The position numbers and the translations under genes were made by a program. DNA of 13,228 nucleotides, from assembly GCA_002423075.1 (NCBI GenBank), contig DIUS01000053.1, forward strand, positions 1 to 13,228. The letters are read 5' to 3'. The notes beneath the pieces are model-generated. The model ran no database searches, was not told where the DNA came from, and saw only the letters and a list, made by a program, of their open reading frames with translations. The stretch's first letter is position 1; every line of letters begins with the position of its first letter. Shown here one piece after another: positions 7,650-13,228 of the stretch. The stretch is from Microbacteriaceae bacterium UBA6152. Lineage in GTDB: Bacteria; Actinomycetota; Actinomycetes; Actinomycetales; Microbacteriaceae.

Positions 7650-8246
7650 TCACCGGGTCACCGGAGACGGGATGGCTCCCGCGGTTGACGGTACCGATGC
7701 CAGGGCGCCGGGGTTCGCCGCCACGCCCGCAGTCTCATTCGGCGGTGCAGCGCCACTGAGAGGCGCTGTCTCCGTTGCCGGGCCGGTCACGGCCACGTCG
7801 GCGAGCAGCACATTGCCGACCACGGCCCCGGTTTCTTCGAGAAGGCCAGCGCCGGAGCCCGCGGCGATGGGAACACCGAGCACGCGACCATCGGCGAGCC
7901 GCAAGTAGGCGGGGCTCGAGTTCGCAACCATGCCGAGCGATTCAGCGTTCGCCGCGAGGTGCTGGGGAGAACGAAGCGCTTCGATCGATTCGGTGAGCAC
8001 CTGCGCGGAGCGATCGAGTTCGATGCGTTGCGACTCGAGCGCCGTGATGCGGTACGCCCCGTCAGACAGCACGATGCTCAGCATGAGCTGCGTCATCAAG
8101 ATCGCGAAGACCCCGACAATCGTAACGACCGCGTGAGCGGCACGCGGGCGGGCGCGACGCTGGGGACGCGAGGTGACGATTTCGAGCGGAGCACGCTGAG
8201 GAGCCGGGCGGGGGCTGCGCAGCGGCGCCATCGCGAGCGCGCTCAT
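7650..8246 (-). CDS. ftsL: FtsL-like division protein with long extracytoplasmic tail
   Basis: Small bitopic protein in the ftsL position between rsmH and ftsI, expected to join the FtsB/FtsL/FtsQ-type complex that activates FtsWI. A basic, proline-rich cytoplasmic segment (1-36) is followed by a single transmembrane helix (about 38-60). Next come a predicted short coiled coil (ITALESQRIELDRSAQVLTE, about 67-86) and the characteristic RSPQHLAANAESLGMVANSSPAYLRL-type stretch ending near residue 117. The remaining about 80 residues are Ala/Pro/Gly/Thr-rich and of low complexity, making this protein (198 residues) longer than typical FtsL. The ATG overlaps the rsmH stop (ATGA) and is preceded by a strong AAGGAGG, so start and coupling are well supported. 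FtsL is weakly conserved in sequence; the call rests on topology, the SPQHLA..A..LGM region and position. Confidence 0.85.
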   Translation of the reverse strand: MSALAMAPLRSPRPAPQRAPLEIVTSRPQRRARPRAAHAVVTIVGVFAILMTQLMLSIVLSDGAYRITALESQRIELDRSAQVLTESIEALRSPQHLAANAESLGMVANSSPAYLRLADGRVLGVPIAAGSGAGLLEETGAVVGNVLLADVAVTGPATETAPLSGAAPPNETAGVAANPGALASVPSTAGAIPSPVTR

Positions 8247-9298
8247 GCGGCCTCCTTCAGTCGCTCAGCGGCACGCAACCGCACGGGGATCGACCGGGAA
8301 TTGCGCGTTCGCTCCTCCTCGTTGGCGAGCTCGGCACCGCGCACCAGCAGGCCGAACTCGGGGCGGTGCTCAGGAAGCTCGATCGGAAGGCCGGCGGGCG
8401 CCGTCGATCGCGTGCGGCGGGCGAGCTCGCGCTTCACGATGCGGTCTTCGAGCGACTGGTACGCGAGCACGACGATGCGGCCTCCGACGGCGAGAGCGTC
8501 GAGCGCCGCGGGCAGTGCGAGCTCGAGCGCCTCCAGCTCACGATTGACTTCGATGCGCAGTGCCTGGAACACGCGCTTGGCCGGATGCCCCGTGCGCTGC
8601 ACCGCGCGAGGAGTCGCATCGACAATGAGCTCGACGAGCTGCGACGAGCGCTCGAGCGGCTGCACGGCGCGAGCGGCGACAATCCGGCTCGCATACCGCG
8701 GCGCGAGCTTCTCTTCGCCGTATTGGTAGAAGATGCGTCGCAGCTCCGACTCCGAGTACTCGGCGACGATCGTCGCCGCAGTGACGCCGCTCGTGCGATC
8801 CATGCGCATGTCGAGCGGAGCATCCTGCGCATAGGCGAAGCCGCGCCCTGCCTCATCGAGCTGCATCGACGACACGCCGAGGTCGAACAGGACCGCGGTC
8901 GCGCGGTCGATACCCAGTCCGTCGAGAGCTTCGCGAACACCGGAATACACCGTGTGCACAAGGTGGATGCGGTCGGAGAAGGGTCGCAAGCGCTCGGTCG
9001 CCTTGGCGAGAGCATCAGTGTCGCGGTCGAGCCCGACGAGCGTGAGCCCAGGGTGCCGCTCGAGCGCGGCCACCGCGTGTCCACCGAGACCCAAGGTGGC
9101 GTCGACGAGCACCGCACCGTCGACATCGAGTGCGGGAGCGAGCAGCTCGAGCGATCGCTCGAGCATTACGGGAACGTGCAGGTCGGAGGCCGTCATCATC
9201 GTTGCCGGATCGAGCGCGGGGCCCGGATCCCCATCCGCCTGCGACCTGGCACCGGGGAAGGTGCGCCAGGGCGACTCACGGCTGGGAGTCAGGGTCAC
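8243..9298 (-). CDS. rsmH: RsmH (MraW), 16S rRNA (cytosine(1402)-N4)-methyltransferase
   Basis: SAM-dependent methyltransferase that modifies C1402 of 16S rRNA; the second gene of most dcw clusters. Family signatures: HVPVMLERSLELL (41-53), SAM-binding VDATLGLGGH (65-74), DRDTDAL (91-97), FDLGVSSMQLDEAGRGFAY (138-156), PLDMRMD (161-167), HPAKRVFQALRIEVN (238-252), SLEDRIVK (282-289) and a terminal NSRS....RLRAAER. From GTG 9298 it is 351 residues, with about 33 extra N-terminal residues that do not look conserved. The double ATG at 9199/9196 (MMTASDLHVPVM) is a realistic alternative start. Neither start has a clear Shine-Dalgarno; the GTG is preferred because it lies 4 nt after the mraZ stop and allows coupling. 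The stop overlaps the ftsL start. Confidence 0.94.
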   Translation of the reverse strand: MTLTPSRESPWRTFPGARSQADGDPGPALDPATMMTASDLHVPVMLERSLELLAPALDVDGAVLVDATLGLGGHAVAALERHPGLTLVGLDRDTDALAKATERLRPFSDRIHLVHTVYSGVREALDGLGIDRATAVLFDLGVSSMQLDEAGRGFAYAQDAPLDMRMDRTSGVTAATIVAEYSESELRRIFYQYGEEKLAPRYASRIVAARAVQPLERSSQLVELIVDATPRAVQRTGHPAKRVFQALRIEVNRELEALELALPAALDALAVGGRIVVLAYQSLEDRIVKRELARRTRSTAPAGLPIELPEHRPEFGLLVRGAELANEEERTRNSRSIPVRLRAAERLKEAA

Positions 9299-9302
9299 GC
9301 GA

Positions 9303-9734
9303 TCAGAAGAGTCCGGGGATCACCTCCTCCTCGGTGTTGGCGAACGCTTCTTCGCGCTCGGAGTAGTAGGCGTTCCATGCCTCGGTCGACCAGATCTCGG
9401 CGCGATCGCCGGCGCCGATGACCGTGAGCTCGCGGTCGAGGCCCGCGTAATCGCGCAGCACGGGGGGAATCGTCAGACGGTGCTGCGAATCGGGCTCCTG
9501 CTCGCTCGCCCCGGAGAGGAAGAGTCGCTGAAACTCGCGTCCCTGTTTGCTCGTCAGCGGCGCGGTGCGCAGCTTGTCGAGCTGCTCCTGGAACTTCGCT
9601 CCGCTGAAGACATAGATGCAGTGCTCCTGGCCTCGCGTGAGGACGACGCCACCGGCGAGCTCGCTGCGGAACTTGGCCGGAAGGATGATGCGCCCTTTGT
9701 CGTCGAGCTTGGGGGTGTGCGTGCCGAGAAGCAT
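9303..9734 (-). CDS. mraZ: MraZ, transcriptional regulator of the dcw operon
   Basis: Cytoplasmic DNA-binding protein of 143 residues with two SpoVT/AbrB-like (MraZ) repeats: LLGTHTPKLDDKGRIILPAK (2-21) and the second repeat around SEQEPDSQHRLTIPPVLRDYAG (77-98). Between them lies TRGQEHCIYVFSGAKF (33-48). MraZ forms ring-shaped oligomers and binds direct repeats in front of its own gene, usually to restrain or tune dcw transcription. Matching repeats are present upstream here. The ATG is preceded by GAGAGGGGGG at about 8-nt spacing, supporting the start. The first gene of the nine-gene minus-strand operon; rsmH follows after 4 nt. The acidic C-terminal tail (EEEVIPGLF) is encoded by DNA that also reads as an extended Shine-Dalgarno sequence. 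Confidence 0.96.
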   Translation of the reverse strand: MLLGTHTPKLDDKGRIILPAKFRSELAGGVVLTRGQEHCIYVFSGAKFQEQLDKLRTAPLTSKQGREFQRLFLSGASEQEPDSQHRLTIPPVLRDYAGLDRELTVIGAGDRAEIWSTEAWNAYYSEREEAFANTEEEVIPGLF

Positions 9735-9780
9735 CGTCTTGGCCCCCCTCTCATCTCCGGCCCGAGATCAGGTGATGTTC

Positions 9781-9805
9781 TCCACTTTACTCCACTTTCC
9801 TCCAC
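9781..9805 (-). promoter_or_regulatory. Probable MraZ operator: three TGGAG boxes at 10-bp period
   Basis: On the minus strand GTGGA occurs at 9805-9801, 9795-9791 and 9785-9781, each starting exactly 10 bp after the previous one, with AAA between boxes (GTGGAGGAAA, GTGGAGTAAA, GTGGAGAACA). MraZ from several bacteria binds TGG-type direct repeats with one-helical-turn spacing upstream of mraZ, so this is the expected autoregulatory site. It lies 47-71 bp before the mraZ start codon. A CTTTAC/GTAAAG inverted repeat (9785-9790 and 9809-9814) spans most of it. Confidence 0.75.
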
Positions 9806-9824
9806 CAAGTAAAGGACTTTTCGC

Positions 9825-9830
9825 ACTCTA
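9825..9830 (-). promoter_or_regulatory. Possible -10 element of the mraZ promoter
   Basis: The minus strand reads TAGAGT here, fitting the actinobacterial TANNNT pattern. Transcription would begin around 9818, placing the MraZ boxes just downstream of the start site, a position suited to repression. No convincing -35 hexamer is visible 16-18 bp upstream, so this is a weak call. Confidence 0.35.
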
Positions 9831-9920
9831 GGGCATATTCCTCGCCACTGCACGCCAAGAACCCTGGAATGGCGCGACTCATGGGCCGAGGCCGTAGTGG
9901 AGGAGAGTGCTCGCGCTACT

Positions 9921-9933
9921 GTGCCGAAGGCAC
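9921..9933 (-). other. Small perfect hairpin next to the terminator
   Basis: GTGCC and GGCAC arms flank a 3-nt loop, directly beyond the U-tract of the DUF3040 terminator. It may act as a back-up structure for read-through transcripts or be incidental. No U-tract follows it. Confidence 0.4.
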
Positions 9934-9963
9934 AAAAAAGGGGCCGACCCTAAGGTCGACCCC
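9934..9963 (-). terminator. Rho-independent terminator of the DUF3040 gene
   Basis: The minus-strand RNA reads GGGGUCGACC, a UUAG loop, then GGUCGGCCCC followed by UUUUUU (9939-9934). All ten stem positions pair if one U-G wobble (9959 with 9944) is allowed. The same DNA read on the plus strand has a C/A mismatch and no U-tract, so the terminator works in the minus direction. It lies 23 nt after the DUF3040 stop and separates that gene from the mraZ promoter. Confidence 0.85.
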
Positions 9964-9986
9964 GAGAGAGGGAGGGAAGTGGAGAG

Positions 9987-10367
9987 CTACTTGCCGCGCT
10001 CGTCCTGCCGACGTTCCCAGCGCTCGGTCATCGTGTCCATCCACGACGCGCGAGCGGGCTTGCGAGCGGAGGTACCTGGAGTGGTCGAACTCGCGGTGTC
10101 GGAGCGAGCTCGGCCCGGCGAGAGCACCATGAGCACTCCGCCCAGCATGAGGCCAAAGCCGACGACGCCGATGAGGGGCTGCTGCACGATGACTCCGGCG
10201 ACGAGAGCTGCCACGCCCGCCACTGCCAGAAGAGCACCGATAACGATCAGTCGGTAATTGGGTTTCCCACGGCGACCCGAGACGGTCGCGACGAAATCTG
10301 CATCGTTCTGGTAGAGATTGCGCTCCATCTCTTCCAGCAGACGCTGCTCGTGCTCCGAGAGCGGCAT
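9987..10367 (-). CDS. DUF3040 family small membrane protein
   Basis: Protein of 126 residues. The N-terminus MPLSEHEQRLLEEMERNLYQ is the hallmark of actinobacterial DUF3040 proteins, whose function is unknown. After this amphipathic, acidic segment (1-25) and a basic linker come two hydrophobic helices (about 39-61 and 64-84). A hydrophilic Ser/Thr-rich, then basic tail (85-126) follows, probably cytoplasmic like the N-terminus. The start at ATG 10367 is preferred over an upstream in-frame start six codons earlier because AAGGGG lies 5 nt upstream and the family begins M(P)LSEHE. It has its own likely promoter and terminator and lies just upstream of the dcw operon, a location that suggests an envelope-related role (inference only). 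Confidence 0.9.
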   Translation of the reverse strand: MPLSEHEQRLLEEMERNLYQNDADFVATVSGRRGKPNYRLIVIGALLAVAGVAALVAGVIVQQPLIGVVGFGLMLGGVLMVLSPGRARSDTASSTTPGTSARKPARASWMDTMTERWERRQDERGK

Positions 10368-10412
10368 GACTACCCCTTTACCCACTATCGCGGAGCTCTT
10401 CTCCGCTGCTTC

Positions 10413-10418
10413 ATTCTA
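10413..10418 (-). promoter_or_regulatory. Likely -10 element for the DUF3040 gene
   Basis: The minus strand reads TAGAAT (TANNNT), which would give a leader of roughly 40 nt before the ATG at 10367. No clear -35 is seen. It lies within about 20 bp of the divergent idsA -10 element, so the two promoters overlap face to face. Confidence 0.45.
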
Positions 10419-10434
10419 GGACTGCCGTGCTGGA

Positions 10435-10440
10435 TAGGCT
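10435..10440 (+). promoter_or_regulatory. Likely -10 element giving a leaderless idsA transcript
   Basis: TAGGCT (TANNNT) ends 6 nt before the GTG at 10447, so transcription would begin at or next to the start codon. The AGGAG between them is only 1 nt from the GTG, too close for normal Shine-Dalgarno use. This is the typical arrangement of leaderless actinobacterial mRNAs. Confidence 0.55.
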
Positions 10441-10446
10441 AGGAGA

Positions 10447-11568
10447 GTGCCTGAGAGATTGCGGTTAGTCGACCTGGTCAACGCTCGACTCGAGCAGTTC
10501 CTCGAGCAGCGGGCCTCACATGTTACGGGCATCGCCGACGAACTGGCCGTGTTCATCGACGCCAGCAGCGAGTTGCTGAGTGGAGGAAAACGGTTCAGGG
10601 CCCTCTTCTGCTATTGGGGCTGGCATGCGGTGGCCGGCACGGTGAACCCTGACGACCTGCTGGCCGAGATCGACTCGCACCCCGATCTGTCGAGCATCAT
10701 CGACGCGGCCGCCGCCCTCGAGCTTTTCCATGCGGCAGCTCTCGTGCACGACGACATCATGGACAACTCCGACACGCGGCGCGGCATGCCCGCCGCACAC
10801 CGGAGATTCGAGCGCGACCACCGAGAGCACCACTGGGCGGGCAGCGCCACGGGGTACGGCACGTCGTCAGCCCTGCTGCTCGGCGATCTTCTGCTCGGCT
10901 GGAGCGACCAGCTGCTCGACGCAGGCCTGTCGCGCCTCGACGACGCCGTGAGCGCGAACGCTGCACGACGCGAGTTTCACACCATGCGCACCGAGGTCAC
11001 CGTGGGGCAGTACCTCGACATTCTCGAGGAGGTGGCGTGGCGCGACGCCGACGAGCCAGACCTGCTGCCGCGCGCCCACCGGGTGCTGACCTACAAGTCG
11101 GCCAAGTATTCGATCGAAGCTCCTCTCGCGCTCGGTGCCCTGATGGCCGGCGGCAGCCTCGAACAGGTGTCGGCGCTGCGTGCGTTCGGCCTGCCGCTCG
11201 GCATCGCCTTCCAATTGCGCGACGACCTGCTCGGCGTCTTCGGCGACCCCGAGGTGACCGGCAAGCCAGCCGGCGACGACTTGCGCGAAGGCAAGCGCAC
11301 GGTGATCATCGCTCTCGCCCGGGCGGCTCTTCCCGCCGGGGCGGTGGCGCTCATCGACGAGTTGCTCGGCGATGCGACGCTCTCCGAGCACCAGATCGCG
11401 ACCCTGCAGGCGACGATCCGCGACAGCGGCGCGGTCGAGACGGTCGAGCAGATGATCGCACGGTCAGTCGCCACGGCCATCGCAGCCCTCGACGACGCTC
11501 CCCTGAGTCGCTCGGCGCGGGCCGAGCTGGTGGGCCTCAGCGACCTCGTGACGCGGCGCGCGCACTGA
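10447..11568 (+). CDS. idsA: Polyprenyl diphosphate synthase (IdsA-type, geranylgeranyl class)
   Basis: Trans-prenyltransferase that condenses isopentenyl diphosphate with allylic diphosphates in the cytoplasm. The 373 residues carry GGKRFR (46-51), the first aspartate-rich motif DDIMD (102-106) followed by DTRRG, and K/Q contacts around TYKSAKYS (215-222). The second aspartate-rich region is QLRDDLLGVFGD (256-267), then the GKPAGDDLREGKRT block (272-285). The residues just before the first motif are AALVH, without the bulky aromatic at the -5 position that limits short-chain enzymes. A C20 or longer product is therefore plausible, but exact chain length cannot be read. It resembles mycobacterial IdsA2 (Rv2173), which is also near the dcw cluster and the Rv2175c gene. 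Products could feed menaquinone, carotenoid or polyprenyl-phosphate carrier synthesis. The start at GTG 10447 is supported by the adjacent promoter. Confidence 0.92.
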   Translation: MPERLRLVDLVNARLEQFLEQRASHVTGIADELAVFIDASSELLSGGKRFRALFCYWGWHAVAGTVNPDDLLAEIDSHPDLSSIIDAAAALELFHAAALVHDDIMDNSDTRRGMPAAHRRFERDHREHHWAGSATGYGTSSALLLGDLLLGWSDQLLDAGLSRLDDAVSANAARREFHTMRTEVTVGQYLDILEEVAWRDADEPDLLPRAHRVLTYKSAKYSIEAPLALGALMAGGSLEQVSALRAFGLPLGIAFQLRDDLLGVFGDPEVTGKPAGDDLREGKRTVIIALARAALPAGAVALIDELLGDATLSEHQIATLQATIRDSGAVETVEQMIARSVATAIAALDDAPLSRSARAELVGLSDLVTRRAH

Positions 11569-11577
11569 CCCGAAAAG

Positions 11578-11955
11578 TCAGAACGCGAGCGCCTGCGCCA
11601 CGCGGCGCACTTCGGCCTTGCGGCCCGCTCTCAGCGCTGCGATGGGGCTCGTGCCCAGCATGTCGTCAACCTCGAGCATCCACCGCATCGCCTCTTCGTC
11701 GGTGAAGCCGTCGTCGAACAGCAGCATGAGCGTGCCGCGCAGATCTTTCAGTGGCTCGTTATCGTCGAGGAACTCCTCGGGCACCCTGAGCACCGCATCG
11801 CGACGCACGGCGAGCAGCTGCCGGTCTTCCAGAAGGCGGTGCACTTTGCCCGGGCTCAAGCCGAGGCGTTCGACCAGGTCAGGGATGGTCAACCAGCGAG
11901 CGGATTCTGCGGCCACAGGTCTAGCGTGCCATGTCGCGGCGGTCCGCGGCGACAT
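11578..11955 (-). CDS. Rv2175c-family DNA-binding protein (winged/HTH)
   Basis: Protein of 125 residues matching the actinobacterial Rv2175c family. An N-terminal helix-turn-helix (about 20-46: RWLTIPDLVERLGLSPGKVH) is followed by a wing-like VRRDAVLRVP (50-59). The C-terminal family segment ends in PIAALRAGRKAEVRRVAQALA (104-124). In Mycobacterium tuberculosis Rv2175c binds DNA and is phosphorylated on an N-terminal Thr by the kinase PknL encoded next to it; whether Thr5 or Thr8 here plays that role is unknown, and no kinase gene is in the window. ATG 11955 is chosen because a promoter sits immediately upstream; a GTG 13 codons later is the alternative. It converges with idsA, with only 9 nt between the stops. 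Confidence 0.9.
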   Translation of the reverse strand: MSPRTAATWHARPVAAESARWLTIPDLVERLGLSPGKVHRLLEDRQLLAVRRDAVLRVPEEFLDDNEPLKDLRGTLMLLFDDGFTDEEAMRWMLEVDDMLGTSPIAALRAGRKAEVRRVAQALAF

Positions 11956-11961
11956 CGCCCT

Positions 11962-11989
11962 ATGTTACGAACATGTAAACTGCAGTCAC
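11962..11989 (-). promoter_or_regulatory. Promoter of the Rv2175c-like gene, apparently leaderless
   Basis: The minus strand carries GTGACT (11989-11984) as -35 and TAACAT (11967-11962) as -10, separated by 16 bp. The -10 ends 6 nt before ATG 11955, so the transcript would start at the initiation codon. Two independent hexamers at nearly canonical spacing make this the best promoter in the window. Confidence 0.65.
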
Positions 11990-12109
11990 TTCTTCCCCTC
12001 CTGTTGACTTTCGTTGTACTGTGAGGCGGTGGGCTGGGGGGCTCGCGAGTGCCCACTCGGGCGCGACGGGGCAGGTGCACTCTCGATGACGTGTGAAGGG
12101 CCGAATCAC

Positions 12110-13228
12110 ATGACCGACACTCGCAGCGCTGCTGACACTGCGCACAGTCTCGGTCTGGGCGACCCCATCGACGTCCGCGCGCACGCGGTGTTCGCAGGCC
12201 TGTCGCCGTCGACCGCCACGGCGCCCGCTCGCCACCGCCACTCTCTCGGCGCGCGTGCTCGCTCGGCCACCTTCACGACGGTGCCCGTCGTACTCACCGG
12301 TGCCATCGCGCTCGGCATGGGCCTCACCGGTCCGATCGAGCCGGCCCACGCGCGCAAGCCTGCTCCGCCCAAGCCGGAGCAGTCGCCCGCGCCGTTCGGG
12401 CTGCGGGCCGCACTGACGCAGCTGAGTGCGGCAATCGTGCCGGGCGCACTGGCGACTTCGACCGTCGCGGCGACCTCGGCACCGGCCGTGTACGTGGTCG
12501 AACCGGGCGACACAGTCAGCAGCGTCGCCCAGCGATTCGGGCTCTCCACCGCGTCGGTGCTCGCTCTCAACGGGCTCTCCTGGAGATCGACGATCTTTCC
12601 CGGGCAGGTACTGAGCCTCACTACCGCTCCGGTCAAGACCACCGCTCCCCCGCCCGCGCGCACGCACGCTGGACGCTACACGATCGTCAAGGGCGACACG
12701 ATCTCGTCGATCGCTGCACGATTCACAGTCTCGACGCGCTCGATCCTCGCGGCCAACGGCCTCGACCGCGCCAGCATCATCTACCCGGGACAGACCCTGA
12801 CCATCCCCGGTCGCGAGCCAAGTGCGCAGCCGCTGCCGGCACCGGTGGTCGGCGTCGCCCTTGATGCGCCGAAGCCCTCGACCCCCGAGGCACAGGCGGC
12901 TTCGCGCCAGGAGCCCGCGTCGACAGCCGCCGCTGTCGCCGCACTCCCGATCGCCGAGCGCCCCGTGCTGCCGGTCAGCTTCGCCGCGCGCCCCAGCACT
13001 CCCTCGGCGCCCGGCGCACCGAGCGGACCGCCCAGCGGCGGTAGCGTCACTCCCCTCACGGGCGAGATGCGCACGCACGCCGCGACGATCGTGCGCGTCG
13101 GTCGCGAGCTCGGGGTGCCGCAGTACGGCATCGTCATCGCTCTCGCGACGGCGATGCAAGAATCGACGCTGCGCAATCTCTCGTGGGGCGACCGCGACAG
13201 CGTCGGGCTCTTCCAGCAGCGTCCTAGC
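12110..13228 (+). CDS. Secreted/anchored LysM protein with lysozyme-like C-terminal domain (incomplete at right edge)
   Basis: The 373 visible residues run off the window. A 54-residue Arg/His-rich N-terminus precedes a hydrophobic segment (about 55-75) ending in a possible signal-peptidase site (PAHA, 78-81), so export is likely. Two LysM domains follow: about 128-170 (YVVEPGDTVSSVAQRFGLST, PGQVLSL) and about 190-232 (YTIVKGDTISSIAARFTVST, PGQTLTI), expected to bind peptidoglycan glycans. After a Pro/Ala/Ser-rich linker (about 233-315) comes the start of a lysozyme-like domain with GIVIALATAMQESTLRNL (340-357) and GDRDSVGLFQQR (360-371). Glu351 is the candidate catalytic acid by analogy with lytic transglycosylase folds. 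ATG 12110 has GAAGGG about 9 nt upstream; an in-frame ATG at 12086 is an alternative with weaker context. Function inferred: wall remodelling. It is divergent from the Rv2175c-like gene. Confidence 0.88.
   Translation, partial: MTDTRSAADTAHSLGLGDPIDVRAHAVFAGLSPSTATAPARHRHSLGARARSATFTTVPVVLTGAIALGMGLTGPIEPAHARKPAPPKPEQSPAPFGLRAALTQLSAAIVPGALATSTVAATSAPAVYVVEPGDTVSSVAQRFGLSTASVLALNGLSWRSTIFPGQVLSLTTAPVKTTAPPPARTHAGRYTIVKGDTISSIAARFTVSTRSILAANGLDRASIIYPGQTLTIPGREPSAQPLPAPVVGVALDAPKPSTPEAQAASRQEPASTAAAVAALPIAERPVLPVSFAARPSTPSAPGAPSGPPSGGSVTPLTGEMRTHAATIVRVGRELGVPQYGIVIALATAMQESTLRNLSWGDRDSVGLFQQRPS

Noticed and set aside
8366..9421. Plus-strand open frame of 351 codons opposite rsmH
   Set aside because: RsmH motifs on the minus strand are unambiguous and this frame has no plausible domain or ribosome site.
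9735..9986. Searched for a small gene, small RNA or CRISPR-like repeats between mraZ and the DUF3040 gene
   Set aside because: Only the mraZ leader, operator boxes, candidate -10 and terminator hairpins can be supported; no coding frame with a ribosome site was seen.
11565..11581. CTGAC/GTCAG inverted repeat between the convergent idsA and Rv2175c-like stops
   Set aside because: A 5-bp stem with a 7-nt loop and no U-tract on either side is too weak to call a terminator.
12004..12009. TTGACT as a -35 element for the LysM gene
   Set aside because: No TANNNT-type -10 lies 16-18 bp downstream; the nearest candidates are at wrong spacing.
11960..13159. Minus-strand open frame of 399 codons opposite the LysM gene
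   Set aside because: The plus strand encodes two clear LysM repeats and a lysozyme-like motif; the antisense product is Arg/Gly-rich low complexity and would overlap the promoter of the Rv2175c-like gene.
1..13228. Mobile elements, tRNA/rRNA genes, phage or defence genes
   Set aside because: No transposase or integrase similarity, terminal inverted repeats, tRNA-like cloverleaf or composition break was seen; the window is ordinary chromosomal core apart from the murE/murF-like segment.

Overview
The window is high-GC actinobacterial DNA. It carries most of a division and cell wall (dcw) cluster, followed by the idsA / Rv2175c-like neighbourhood that lies near this cluster in mycobacteria. 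Gene order, protein sequences (MraZ, FtsI, MurD, MraY, DUF3040, IdsA, the Rv2175c-type DNA-binding protein) and several leaderless-looking starts point to Actinomycetota, most likely Microbacteriaceae. The family assignment is an inference from similarity of recalled sequences, not from a search.

Layout. Positions 1-9734 hold one compact minus-strand operon. Reading in the direction of transcription (right to left) it is mraZ, rsmH (mraW), ftsL, ftsI (pbpB), murE, a murF-like gene, mraY, murD and ftsW, which runs off the left edge. Gaps are 0-31 nt and several genes overlap (ATGA and GTGA junctions, and a 38-nt murD/ftsW overlap). Upstream of mraZ are three TGGAG boxes spaced exactly 10 bp apart, the expected form of a MraZ operator. 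Next comes a minus-strand DUF3040 membrane protein gene (9987-10367) with a hairpin/U-tract terminator. Divergent from it is a polyprenyl diphosphate synthase gene (10447-11568, plus). This converges on an Rv2175c-like DNA-binding protein gene (11578-11955, minus). Divergent from that is a secreted LysM protein with a lysozyme-like C-terminal domain (12110 to the right edge, plus, incomplete).

How it works together. MurE, MurF and MurD normally build the UDP-MurNAc-pentapeptide and MraY transfers it to the lipid carrier. FtsW and FtsI polymerise and cross-link septal peptidoglycan with FtsL as division partner. RsmH and MraZ are the usual first genes. The isoprenoid synthase could feed polyprenyl carrier or quinone synthesis, and the LysM protein probably remodels the wall.

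The most unusual part is the murE-murF segment. The gene in the murF position encodes only 217 residues. It resembles the C-terminal third to half of MurF and lacks the N-terminal UDP-binding and P-loop ATPase domains, yet is intact and translationally linked to its neighbours. The murE product is full length but has lost the DNPR and KGHE signatures associated with diaminopimelate recognition. Together these suggest remodelled stem-peptide synthesis, with the D-Ala-D-Ala-adding activity supplied from elsewhere in the genome.
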